DNA from: Agelaius tricolor | Taxonomy: Eukaryota; Chordata; Aves; Passeriformes; Icteridae | NCBI GenBank assembly: GCA_023055355.1 | Contig: JALJCS010000015.1 | Location: 12,506,501 to 12,570,500 of the forward strand | DNA: 64,000 nucleotides | Direction of reading: 5' to 3' | Part shown: in pieces, positions 1 through 12,688 of the stretch | Layout of the letters: each line of letters begins with the position of its first letter | Numbering within the stretch: the stretch's first letter is position 1 | Notes under the pieces: model-generated | Databases searched by the model: none | What the model saw: only the letters and a program-made list of their open reading frames with translations | Told to the model about the DNA's origin: nothing | Translations under genes and position numbers: made by a program

Positions 1-438
1 AACATCAGTAAGCTTAACAACACAGCATCAAAATCAAACAGTTATCAACTTAAGCAAAGGTTAAAATCTGCAAAAACTGCTTGCTTGCTGTATTTGTTAT
101 GCCTATACTGGAATATACCAGATCAATTTTGCTGCAGTGTGCTGCAGTCCCCCCATCCTGTTGTGGTTAAAGCACATTTACAATTTTTGCTGAGGAAATG
201 GAGTTATCTGCCATGCCCCTTTTACTCATTAAATTGGACACAAATGATGGTGCAAATTATGACATCAACAGAAATACTGTCTGCTTGATTCCTCAAGACT
301 CTGGTCTCTGCAGTATCTTCTCCATTACATTTATTAAACACAGCAAGATCATGAGCAACTTTGGTTTGTTTCCTCAAGTCCTGTATTATACACTAGATTG
401 GAAATTCAACTGTTCTGGTGACAATGTCTGAAATATCA

Positions 439-531
439 GCCTGTTTTTTTATCACTGAGTGATTTTTAAATCAATTCTTTGCTGCCTGTTTTTTTATCAC
501 TGAGTGATTTTTAAATCAATTCTTTGCTGCC
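439..531. repeat. 45-bp tandem duplication
   Basis: A 45-bp segment starting GCCTGTTTTTTTATCACTGA is repeated head to tail with no differences seen, the second copy beginning at 484-485. It is probably a recent slippage or replication duplication in SLC12A4 intron 1. Confidence 0.9.
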
Positions 532-895
532 TTAGTTTTCCTCCTTCCATTGGGAACCCTACCTTATCACTGTCTCAAGTCAGCATAATGGGTGTTCTTT
601 TACTTATAACACTTGGAGAAACTCTCAACCATTTTATGTACAAAATCCCACTGTTGCCAAGGTACATTCATACATTCCATCTCAGTTTTTTAAACAAGAT
701 TATAATTCTTTTACTCTTTCTAAATGCCCTTGTTACCATAATCCACATAACCTCTCCTTAGTTTAAAAAAAATTACTTCATACCATCTCCTTGAGCCTGA
801 CTTAAACTGAATCTTCAGCATGATTGTTATTATTTTTTAGATGCATCTTCATTTTACCACCAGCGAATTTTTCACAATTGATCTGTTCAGAAGAC

Positions 896-913
896 CTCTC
901 TCTCTCTCTCTCT
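896..913. repeat. (CT)n microsatellite
   Basis: A run of nine CT dinucleotides in SLC12A4 intron 1. Confidence 0.9.
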
Positions 914-1682
914 AAAGAACTTCCATCTTCTCTCTCATTCTTCATTTACATCTTCAATCATCACTCAGACCCTTCCCATTAGACTGTCCTTCCAAATCTG
1001 ACCCCTTGGCATGCTGGCTTCATACACCATCCTGCACACAGGAAGCCCAAACTGAATAGAATATTCAGTAGAACTAGTGACTGGAAATATAGTATTGATT
1101 TTGCAATTGCTAGGGTACATTTTCTTCTAGATGGTTCAGATGATAGAGAAGTACTACTGGCTTTTTACCACATTCACAGCACCAGCTCCATTGTCCTGAA
1201 ATAACATACCTATGAATTACTGCAGACAATGCAAAAATAAAAGTGAACTTTCCTGCTGACCTACTGAAGTGCCACTTTAAAGTCCCTCTCAAACACTGTA
1301 CACTTTCCATAGGAAGTAAAGGAGTGTAAGTTTATATGCAAGTTCTTCACAGTGACATCCCAGTTCCACAAAGATAGAATAAGCAGAACTGGTGCTGCAG
1401 AGATGTGTGCTAATTCCAGACTACTGCATTGCTAACTTAAATACAGCTAATTAAATGACAGCCAAAAATCACTTTCACCACAGCTGCACATTCAATGCAA
1501 TCCCTTCTTTACAGACATGTTCTAAATCAAAGCATTCCTCTCACTTTCTCTCTTCTCATATTGTGTTTCCATTCCAGGAGTAAAACCTCCAGCAAACAAC
1601 CATTTCCTCAACAACAATCACAACTGTACTTTGACAAAACACACCAGAGACTACAGCACAGTGCAGAAAAAACTCTCCAGTA

Positions 1683-2104
1683 CATTCCCTGTGCCAGTGA
1701 GCAAGAGCAGCAGCTTCAGAGAGACTTACTTGTGACTAGAAATATAGAATTGATATCATTCCCTGTGCCAGTGAGCAAGAGCAGCAGCTTCAGAGAGACT
1801 TACTTGTGACTGGAAATACAGAATTGATTTCATTCCCTGTGCCAGGGAGCAAGAGCAGCAGCTTCAGAGAGACTTACTTGTGACTGGAAATATAGAACTG
1901 ATTTCATTCCCTGTGCCAGGGAGCAAGAGCAGCAGCTCCAGAGAGAGACTTACTTGTGACTGGAAATGTAGAATTGATTTCATTCCCTGTGCCAGTGAGC
2001 AAGAGCAGCAGCTCCAGAGAGACTTACTTGTGACTGGAAATACAGAACTGATTTCATTCCCTGTGCCAGTGAGCAAGAGCAGCAGCTCCAGAGAGACTTA
2101 CTTG
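1683..2104. repeat. 74-bp minisatellite, about 5.7 copies
   Basis: The unit begins CATTCCCTGTGCCAG and recurs at 1683, 1757, 1831, 1905, 1981 and 2055. Spacing is 74 bp, except one 76-bp unit where a GA is doubled in GAGAGAGACTT. The last copy is partial and ends at CTTACTTG. Copies differ at a few positions, for example CTTCAG versus CTCCAG and CAGTGAG versus CAGGGAG. Because 74 is not a multiple of three, each plus-strand frame shifts from copy to copy. The array lies inside SLC12A4 intron 1. Confidence 0.95.
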
Positions 2105-5100
2105 CACGGGAAGAGCGCGTTATCTCCATCAGCTTGGGGAGGGAGCGGATGTGACCTCGGAAAGCTACTCTGGGGAATTCCTGCCCCAGCTGCACCCGGG
2201 GACACTTCACATCCTGAGGCACCAAGTCTCCTGGGCAAGCACCATCCTGGGACATGTGCACACTGCTCCACATCCTTAGTTATCAAGTCTTTGGTCCTGG
2301 CCAGCAGCTATGGTGTTAGTTTTTTCATCATGCAAGATTGATTTGCAAGGAACATTGCTCAAAGAAGGAGCTAAGTACTCTGCAACAGAGAATAATTTAT
2401 TTGCCTTAGTCCCTAATTAATCTCAAATGTTGAGGTATTCAAGCTGTATTCCAAGTAGGTTAATGTTTCCTCTTCACTTGTTTCATTGCTTCTCAGTCTT
2501 CATTATCTTTCAATAATTAAGGCATTTTATTTCTGAATGCTACCAGTTCTCTTCCAAACCAGATAATTCTATTTTCAAACACCGCATCAACTATATAGTT
2601 TATCTAAACATCTCCAGCAGAGTTCCCTGAACATTCTACTCCCCTACTCAGATATGGGCAGACGTCCAGAGAACAAGTTCCTCATCCTGTGGATAACCTG
2701 AGTTCCTTAAAACATCAGAGATGATCCATGGAACAAAACCTAAAACCCTCAAGTGTGCATGCTCCCACACATGCAAACACACATGCTCAGGAAACAGAAT
2801 AAAATCAATAAATGGATGTCCAAACTTCTGCATCACAGCCAAGCAAAAACACTGTGACTAAACCGTAGCAGATATTCTACTGACTGGTTTTACTTTGCTC
2901 TTCTCCAAAAGGCTAATGTTGTCTTTACTAAAGAAAAATAAAATTAAGAAGTATTAAGAACACGGAGGACACTATTCATGCTACTGCTTTCCTTCTGGAA
3001 GAGGATTAGGCCAGACAGACACAGTTTCACTGCTTGACAATGCTGAATGCAAGCCTTTTGTGCAAGCCATTGTGTTTTCTTAAGTAACTGAGGGATGAAA
3101 TCCAGAATTTAGAGAGAATGACAAACAAAAGACATACATGAAAGTAACTAAAAGACAGATTAGAGAGCATAAATGAAAGCTGAACAATTCAGCACAGTGA
3201 TACATACTTTACACAATATTGTAGAGAAAAGACCAGGAAGCTTCACAATGATATGGCCTACTCTGCCAGACTAAAATAATCATTGAGAAGGTGGCAAGAG
3301 CAGTTGCATGACTTGACCTGTCGAGGTTTTATTTTTCTCTACTGCCAGTTTCTAAACTCCCTTACAAAAAACCACCACTCCCCTACTTCATCACATTCAG
3401 ATAAAGAAGCAGAAATTAGTACATCTTTTAAAAACTCCAGACTCTGCCATCAGGGCATGACTAACCCAGAAATGCTCACCTACTTATGGAAACTTCATCT
3501 ACCTGGCAAGTTAAGACGTGCTGAAGGCACAGATGGACAGAGCCTGCCCTGCTTTAGTCTGACCCACACAGATAACAAAGTGAACAGAGCAATGCCAATC
3601 AAGCTACAGCAAGGCTAAAACATTTCAGAAAAAGCAAATTCTGAAGAGGGCTGAACTTTGCTAAGAAACTTCTGCCACTTTGCTTCTCCAGGCACATCAG
3701 AGCCGAGCTGATGGCAGCTGGCAGAGGCACCCACAGCCTGCCCCCAGCAGCTCAGGGGGAACACAGCCTCCAACACACTCTGCAGGCAGCAAAGCTGCAC
3801 AGAGCTCCAGACACTGCTGCCACAGGGGAGGGTGGAATGCAGGGCTGCCTCAACCCTCCCTGACCCAAGTACCAAGTCTTAAGTGAGGGACTAAATTTGT
3901 TCAGATCATTTCAGTGCAAATCAGAGTTCAAGTCAGAGCTGGAACTGAAATGCTCAGCTTGACCAAGAAACACATTGGTTTATTTACCCCTTGACAACCA
4001 ACAAACAGCAGGTATTTCCTAGAAAACCAGCTCAAAGGACAGCCCAACACTCCTGCCCTCAATGTAATTTAATTTCTGGAGCAGTGTAGAGTTAGTATCT
4101 CACTTGTAATTGTACTATACGTGTACAGGCTCCTTTGTGTCCACCACAGTAACAAACACTGTGATGAAATAGCCTTTCTAGCAGCTAACACCACATTTTG
4201 CAGTTATTCAGATACTATTTCACAAGTATTACTGGCCACAAAACCTGTGATAGTTAAGGGCACAAACTGAGCCATTTTCATGCACAGGGAACGCTACTTG
4301 ATTTTTTTTTAATTACAAAAAAAAAAATTCATACTTATAATATTTAATCTACCAGTAACACTGGAATCTAAGATTAAAATCAGAGTTGATACCCAAGTAG
4401 GTGCTGCAGGTTTCCCTTAATATGAGCAATCTAACAGCAGGCTGTTAAAGCCAACTAATCACAAAGGCTCACTTCCCACTCAGGAGGAGATGGCTCAATT
4501 AGCTGACCCCTGGAGTGCCTCTCCTGTGCATGCACCTTGACATGCTGCAAATTACCTCTAAAGAGAGCCTAACCTAAATAAAACCCTGATTTACAGATAT
4601 TTTAGGACAGGCAAAATGTATCCCACTTTGGAAAGCAAGTTAATTCTGTTCTGACTTACTTGTGCTTCTCAGATGTTCATGTGTGAGTAAGTTCTCCAAA
4701 TTTCTACACAAGTGGTAATTCAGACACAATTTACTTTGATTTTTGAGCACAAAATCAAAATATGGTTTGCTGCACTTAACTGTTCTCACAAGACCTAGAA
4801 GCAAATGAATACACCCAAGGTAGGTATTCTACTAGGAAAAAAAAATGGAGAAACAATGGGATTGCTCCAAACAGAAATCATTGCATAATCAGGTTTTATT
4901 AGTCAGATTATTTTGAGGGCATTTATTTGTTCACAGCCTTATGGATAAATTTTTCATATAAAAAGCTGTCCATGCCCATTTTTAGCACACTTTGGGGGTT
5001 TGGTTTGTTTTTAACAGCTCTTGAGACACCATTTCCCAGATGTCAATGAGGATCATGCCCACACTGCTCCTCCCAAAGGCTGTGTGATGCTCAGGGTGCT

Positions 5101-8100
5101 CTGCTCATCACTCACAGGCCGGCAGCACCTGCAGGTCTGGGAATTGCTGAGGAACAGAAAACCCTCACCAAGCTGCCCAAGAACCCTGGTATCTCCAATG
5201 TCAGCAGCCAAGCACTCAGGAGTGCTGCTGGAGTAAACCAAGAGACTCCCATTCCAGGATAACCTAAGAAACATGCAGCCAACAATTTCATTTCAAACAC
5301 ATTCCAAGTCTCCTTCTATTCATGTGGTTCCTCATATGTGGCTGGACTAAACAAAACTCATCCATTCTCAGAACTGTTATGGAATATTTTTCTTGGTTCA
5401 TTTGTGAGGCTATACCAAATAATTCAATGTACAATTATGCTTTTGCAGATATTACTACCTTGACATTTCATTAACAGAAATCAGACATTGCTTCTTTTCT
5501 TAAATTACTTTCAACAATTTAGCAAAAATCCTAATCCAACATCAGCAGCAGTCCAAAATAAAGATAAGTATTTCTAATAGGCTGCTTTTTTTATTATTGC
5601 TTAAATTTGTTTCTCCATGGATAACACACAACTAGCCAGAAACATAAAGAATTTCTAAAATGAGAATTCTGGTTACAAACTCATTTATGGCAGCAGAACA
5701 GGCTGCTGACATTACAGGATCTGATAACAAGGAATACTTATTTCCCCTTTAGCTACAAAGTAGTCAGTAGTACCCAAAGCACTTTTTTCTTGAAAAAACA
5801 GAAAGTTATGATTTAACATCCATATTTCAAAAACTGAAAACAATAATTCCTTTATTTTGCAGTAGGAAAAAAACAAAAGTAGCAAAGAGACATTCCAAGC
5901 TCAGAAAAAAACATTTCTCAAAATGTTTTGAAAACTCCACTAAGTTCTTGTTTTGAGGCTGGGCTGGTTTAGGTGTGGGGATTTTTTTAATAGGATTATT
6001 ATATTTACACCAGAAATAGGAGAAACAGGAAATAACCACTACTGCATCTAGTTAGACAAAACTCATTCACACCACAGCTAGGCATTGGTAATGAAATAAC
6101 CAATTGAAATCTGTTAATGCCAATTCACACAAGACCTTGGGCTACCAGGTCATTTTCACTGAAGGTGGAGGAAAGCACAAGCTGTAAAATCCCAGCTGAC
6201 CCAGTATTTTATCAAAATAAAGGCCAAAGTCACTCTAGATAAGAACCCATGCAACAATAAGGCTTATGAGAGGAAAGCACAGCAGAATGAAAGGACAGAT
6301 CTTTCCCTGGAGAGCTTTGAGATCCTCTGTACTTGAGAGACAAAAAATCAGTTTCACTGGCAACACTGAACACTCACTGTCTGCTCCAGACACGTTTCCA
6401 TCAGAAACTGCAGCTTAAACACCAAACTATTGACATCCATGCTCACATTACCAGTATATATTATAACATTATTATGCTGTGTAATAACATTATTTACTTC
6501 ACTGTTAATTGACACTGTCAATATAGTTTTGAGTTCACTGGATTCTACCCAACTAGTAAAGCTGCGATTCTTAAGACTTATTACATACGACATTGCAGTA
6601 CACATTTATCATCAGCAACAGTGATGGCACCTATAAAAGTGACACAAACAAAGCATAACTGTACCCAGAAACTAAAATAAAAAGCTGTGTTATTGATAAT
6701 ATAGCCATTCCTCTGAACCAGTTCAGAATTTAAAAGATGGCACTTGCTTGTGCTCTGCTTGAAAGGAACAGCCAAAACTTTCCCAGACAATATCCTATGC
6801 AAAAGATAAGCTGGAGCAGAGTACAAAAATAAGCATACAATTAAGCACAGATCTTGGATTTATCCCTAGATAAACACATGTGAAGACTTCTACTGTACTT
6901 TTCAAAACTGGATTAGAGAACAGCCTTGCCCATCAAGTTGTCTGACCCTACACAACTCAAAGGATGTAACAATTTAATAATCCAGTGTTTCAGAAAGCAT
7001 TATGACTATTTTTCAGTTAAGATACACTGATAGTTGCAGAACACTTATAATTCTTTGCAAGTGCTAATATCAACATAAAACACTTACCCTTTAGCAACAG
7101 TTCTTTGACATTTTCAGTAACTTGATTTACCATTATTCGTCTTCCAGCTCTTAGCACATGCTTTAGTAAATGCTTCCTCTGTGAAGTCTTGAGGATAGGA
7201 CAACTTTAATAATATTGTATTTCCAAAAGAACTGTTTCTACCTACTATGACAAAGTGCTGGCTGCAATGTTGAATTGGACTGATCTCTTCCAAGAAGAAA
7301 AAGGTCCTTACAGAAACTTAAGCTGACACTGATATAATCCTGGCATTATAATCCTTTCAACACCAAGAAAATACACAAATATCAGGATCTTAGAGAAAAT
7401 GCTGCTTGTGAAATCCAAGCCCAGCCACAGTTAAGAGGCACACTGCAGTTGTTTGCACACTTATTCAGAAAAGTGTGCCACAAATCTGCTGCTTGCTGAG
7501 TGTGGAACCAGAGAGGGTTTTAAACCTGCTAGTGCCATGAAAAGTGGAGCTCTGTGACGTTTGCCCTGCAGGCATTCCAGCTTTCAAGTGAAAACAGTGA
7601 TCTGTTTCTTTCCATCTTCAATACATTAGACTAGGATGACCCATTAATGGATGAACCACATGTGAGATCACAAAAAAAAAAAATAGAAACAGCAGGATGA
7701 AATGGGAGGTTTATATAAGATACACAAGAAATACTAACTTACTGATTCTAAGCACTTCATAATTCCCAGAGCCCCCACCATTCTGCCCATGCAGAAGGAG
7801 ATGCTCTGCATACCAGCACACCCCTCACTAAGACTTTGCTACATGATGAGGTAGGTGCAGTCACCAGGAATGCCTGTGCAATTAAAGATGCCAAGGCACT
7901 TTTGAGAAATTGGATTCAGGAACTCACATCACTTGGGAGCTTTCATAATATAACCTGATAACCTGTCACTGCCAGATGAAACAAAAATCCCACTATAAAA
8001 ACAACCTTTATTTCACTGTAATCCACTTCACTTCAGAGGTTCTTTCATGTGCAACGGCTCCAGAACCATTTCTCACGATTATCCTCCCTGAAACTCCATC

Positions 8101-10711
8101 CCTCCACATGCATGAGGGCACCTCAGATACAGCACACCTTCTATCAAAACACAGGGAGCAGCATTCTGGTATTTTCCCTGCCTCAGGAAAAGCCTCTTGT
8201 CCTGCTACAAAATGTTTCCACTTTCTCTGCAAGACTGCAACATACATCTATGAGACCAGTATGCAGATTCCATGCAATATTCAGTTCAAACTCACATTTC
8301 TTTCTGAGACCAAATACAGAAAATTCTTTTCAGTCCTACACATGTGCAACTGACCACGGCTTCATAGCAGAAAAGAGAAAACAACAAAAAAAGCCCAAAA
8401 CGACACACCACTATTTTGGATGTACCTGTTCCCTCCTCCAGCTCAACACAGGGCAAAGAAACAATTGTACAGGCACAAACCATGGAGTGAGAGAAAGCAG
8501 ATGGGAACAGTGACCACTAAAAGCCAGTATTGCCACCAGCTCAAAAAACTTCCTACAGGGAACAAGTGGAAAGAAATAAGGTAAGAGCCAGGATGCTAAA
8601 TATGCTCCAGAGATGCAGAAAATGACAGAAGAAAGAAGATTTAATTATTTTGAACATTTCAACGTATGTACATTCTGTGTATTGCATATTACACAATGTA
8701 CATTCACAGACCTCTATCTACTATCATCCATTCCTGGAAGACAGCAGAAAGACATTGGTAGCCACTTCCAAGCTGATTGTAAAACCCTGAATGTGATTGG
8801 TTTTAAATCAGTTAACTCATACAGAAAGTGCTGAACATCAGATATTTCTTCCATTTGAGAAGTACTGTGTTCCATGTGGAAACAAAGTTCATGAGAGTTT
8901 GGTTTTTTTTAAGCCAAGGAAAAAGGAAAGGGGAGGGTGTTTCAAGGAGGAGGGAAAAAAAAAAAGTTAAGCAAATCCAAGGATGACCTTTCAATGTGAA
9001 GTGCTACAAACAGCCAAAACTCACTAAAACTCTGGTCATAATACTTAGAGGAATTACAAATCAGCATGATACTTCTCCAAGCAAAGAGAGTCACTCCTTC
9101 CCACTGAACATCTCAGAGGGTGGAGAGAGCTCTGACATTGCACATGATAAAGAGAAAACCACTGCTCTTCTTAAATACAAATATTTTGACACACATTTAC
9201 AAAGAGCCCACAGGTCTCACAAAACAGCAGCACACATTTCCCACAGTGCAGCACAGCACAGATGTCAGATATCTGGAGAAGCCACAGTGGCTTTTACCAT
9301 CATTTTACAGAAAGTTCACCTGTTTGCAAGAGCACCAGAGCAAAGTGGGTATAACACAATAGCTTAGAGAAACTCTTCAAAGAGCAATCAGCAACAGTAG
9401 ATCACTTTTCTGCTTCACCAGGCAGTTGAACACAATCTAAGTCAGAAAACACTCCAAGATGTAGAATAGTGAGTTTGCTCCTGCTAAATATATGCTTCTA
9501 CCAAAAAGTCTACAATACAGTGTCTTAAAAGGGCAAAGCCAAAATACTGCAATTAAATAATTCTCTCTGTGTTGCCTTGAGTCACAGCTTTAAAGCTCCT
9601 TGCATGTGTGCTAAAAGGCATTTTAACACAAGGCAGATAATCATCCCACTGTCTGTTACACAGAACTGGGATTCACCAAACATGGCTCAACTGTACCTCC
9701 TCTCATGACTGGCCACCATGTGTCAGAAATTAACCCCTGACATTGTCACCAGATTTCCTGGAACACAAACACATCAAGAGTGAGTGGTTTGTGCTGGCCT
9801 AGACAAAGAAGACAAAGTAAAAGTTCCATGCAGGAGCTGAAGCAAGGATTGGCTTGTGATGCTCTCAAAGCAGCCCTGCCCCAGCACAGGGTGCAAAACA
9901 CAAACAGGAATCAAAAGGAAAGGAAAGGATGCTGTTGAGGGGATGGGAGTGGCCAAGTGGCACTACTGCCAAACACTTCACATTGTGAAATCACAGACTG
10001 GGCAGTTAAAACCTTAGCAGAACAAAGCCCAAAAGATACAGGAGCAGAAGGTTCTAAAATCAGATCTGCAAGACAATGAATGAACTTGTACCTTTGTGTC
10101 AGTTCTGGACACAAATAGATACTACAGCAAGTAGTAGAAAAAGTAAGACAAAGCTCCTGAATGCAAAGGGAAGGCAGAAGAGAAACAGTAATGTGCTCTC
10201 CTCCATCAGAGACAGCAGCAGCTCTGCCATCCTCTAGAATTACCCCCAATCCTGACTCAGATCTGACCAGAGCTGGACTTTGCACACAGTAACTAAGCTC
10301 AGGGCTACTCAGCTTGCAGAGACAGGGTCATAAAACAAAGTAGCATTGCTATAGATAATTTCATGGAAAACAATTATACTGCAGGGCATAAAAACTGTGT
10401 TTAACTGCAGCAATCAGCAATGTAAAGCATGCAAGAGCAAGTCTCAACAAATTTGCCCTTCTTAACTCAGCAAATGAGCAGCTTCTAATGGCACACCATA
10501 AAAATCCTTTTTTCCCTTTGACATGGAAGTGAAAGTCAGAAGGTTGTATGGTCTGCTTCATGATAAGAGGGTAAATGCAGTGATTGAATGATGTTCCTAA
10601 TCCCTCAGATAAACACAAGAAATTGCTGGCTACTGGTAGGAGATGAAACTGAAGGCTGGTAATTAGACTGCAGGGAAAAAATCCCATGTAGTCTTGTTGA
10701 GGCATAATTAC

Positions 10712-10916
10712 CTTGAACCTATGCACAGCACAGAGCGCCTCTGCCCTACACCCAGCCCTGCCAGGATGTGGTTACACAATTCCTGCAAGGCAGCCTCCAG
10801 CAGCAGCTCCCAGCTTTGATTCTCCTTCTGAAGCAATCGATGGATTGCATCCTCATGACAGGACAGATCATGTGCCAATCGATGAAAGAGCTGGGTTTCT
10901 AGGACAATGCAGGTCA
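10712..10916 (-). other. Unidentified exon-like open frame in SLC12A4 intron 1
   Basis: On the minus strand a 205-bp segment is bounded by a pyrimidine-rich acceptor (TTTCTCTCCACCCAAG) and a donor GTAATT at 10711-10706. It is open throughout (67 codons plus split codons at both ends). The peptide looks like a leucine-rich amphipathic helix, with LETQLFHRLAHDL, AIHRLLQKE and WELLLEAALQEL in order. The local base composition is richer in GC than the surrounding intron. I do not recognise the protein. It could be a conserved alternative exon, an exon of a nested gene, a decayed pseudogene exon or a chance open frame. No partner exon was identified with confidence. Confidence 0.22.
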
Positions 10917-11694
10917 CTTGGGTGGAGAGAAAGGAGCAAATTAGGCATTCTGCATTCAAGAGGATGGACCTGTGGGCCAAAAACCCAGGAGACATGAGGC
11001 AAACCCAAAATGTGAATACCTGTGGAAATGCTGACCATGCCCTAGACAGAGGAGCCTCCTGGCACAGCACTGTGGCCATCACACAGAGGTGGGATGATGA
11101 TCACCCTTTCTGCACCCCCAGCCACCTCCTCCCTCACCCCCTGCCCTGCCTGGCACTGGCCTCTCATCTTCTGCTCAGCAAAATGCCATTTCATTTCTAT
11201 TTCCAATAAGTCTAAAGCTGCATCCAGTCAGCAAAGCATAAGTGCCAACTTATCAAACTTCCCCATTCATCCATCAGCTAATCGAGTAAAAGCTTTTTGG
11301 GGCAATTAGCACTTTATTCTCCATCTCTCTGTCCTACAGAGCACAAAGAAGATCAAAAGATGATTAAGAAAGAACTCCACCTGGTACCTTTAACAGCAAC
11401 AAAAATTTGAGAAAATGTATTCCCAGATCTGTTCTGACCTGTACCTCTGCTGCTCAGACATGATTTAACACTGCTGGAAAGTAAACAACTTTCTTTTCCA
11501 AGCCATACCTAGAACCCACCACAAAATCTAAAGCCCTATTAAAAGCCTGTTAGGGAAAAAATACTACTCCATTCACTCCAAGAACTTCTTTATATGCTTC
11601 AGAAGTGACAGTTGTGAAATAGCGTTTAAAATAAAAGCTACAGGGAACAAATAGGCCGTAAACAGGCTACAAAATAACCTCCAGAGACAGTTAC

Positions 11695-11711
11695 ATATAT
11701 ATATATATATA
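11695..11711. repeat. (AT)n microsatellite
   Basis: About eight AT dinucleotides, flanked by AC on both sides, in SLC12A4 intron 1. Confidence 0.9.
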
Positions 11712-12634
11712 CAGTTACAGTATACAAAATGTTGGCCTATTCAAATTCCAGAGGTTTACCCTACATGCATTGTAAGGGCTGTATTTTTGTGTAGACCTTT
11801 TAAATTTAAAGACAGACATTTTAACTGTCATGTATTTGAGTCTGTGAAAAGACTAATTTTTGTGTGTATGTATTTTATGTTGCTTGCTTAAAACAAAGAT
11901 ATTGTTTGCTTGGCAATTGCTACAGCAGCCACTGTGAAAGATGCTCAGTCCTCCATGCATGACAAAATCCAAGTATGCTGAAAGAAATCATCCAAAGCAG
12001 CTCAACTGAGAGAACAAGAACAGTACTACCCATTGCTAAGGGATCACTTGGCAGCATTTAAACAGTTGCCTATTGAAAACTAATAATTAAGAAAGAGGTT
12101 TTACTAAACCAAACAAAAAAAGAACCTCTGAAATTTTATTATCTGAGAATAAAAATCAGCTTAGCACAATTAAGAGATGCAAAATTTCCAATTCAGAGTT
12201 TACTGAAGACAAAGGAAACACCCCTAAATTGTAATTCAAATAGGCTTTAAACCAGGTCTTAAAATGGTGCATTTATCTTCTCTGTAATTCAGGTCACAGA
12301 ACAAATATTTAAAGCGCAACCTCGAACCAACGAGTTGAAGACATGGATCTTTTGATCAAAGAAATCTTGCTCCATGTGTTGGTGCTAGTAGCAATTTTTC
12401 TGTTATTTAAAGCAATCTGCACATTATTTGTTGCATCACAAACAAAAACAGATGTAAATCCTTAACTTGGTCTTGGAAGGGCAAAGTCACCAAATGCAGC
12501 TTTCCTCTCCCTGGGGCACTGGGAATCCCCCATGCTGTTACCTGCACTTCAAAACAAGGCAGTGGTCACTAACTCTGATCTTTCTCAAGGTGGTTGCTCC
12601 AACCTCAGCCAACAGCATTTATTAGACTACATTT

Positions 12635-12688
12635 TTAGGTTTGGCTACATTTACAAGGCTAAATTTATTAGGTTTGGCTACATTTCCT
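12635..12688. repeat. Short direct repeat, about 35-bp period
   Basis: The string TTAGGTTTGGCTACATTT occurs twice, near 12634 and 12669, in SLC12A4 intron 1. It is a simple local duplication. Confidence 0.7.

Noticed and set aside
8049..8513. Plus-strand open frame of about 154 codons in SLC12A4 intron 1
   Set aside because: No recognisable family, composition like the surrounding intron, no convincing splice sites at its ends.
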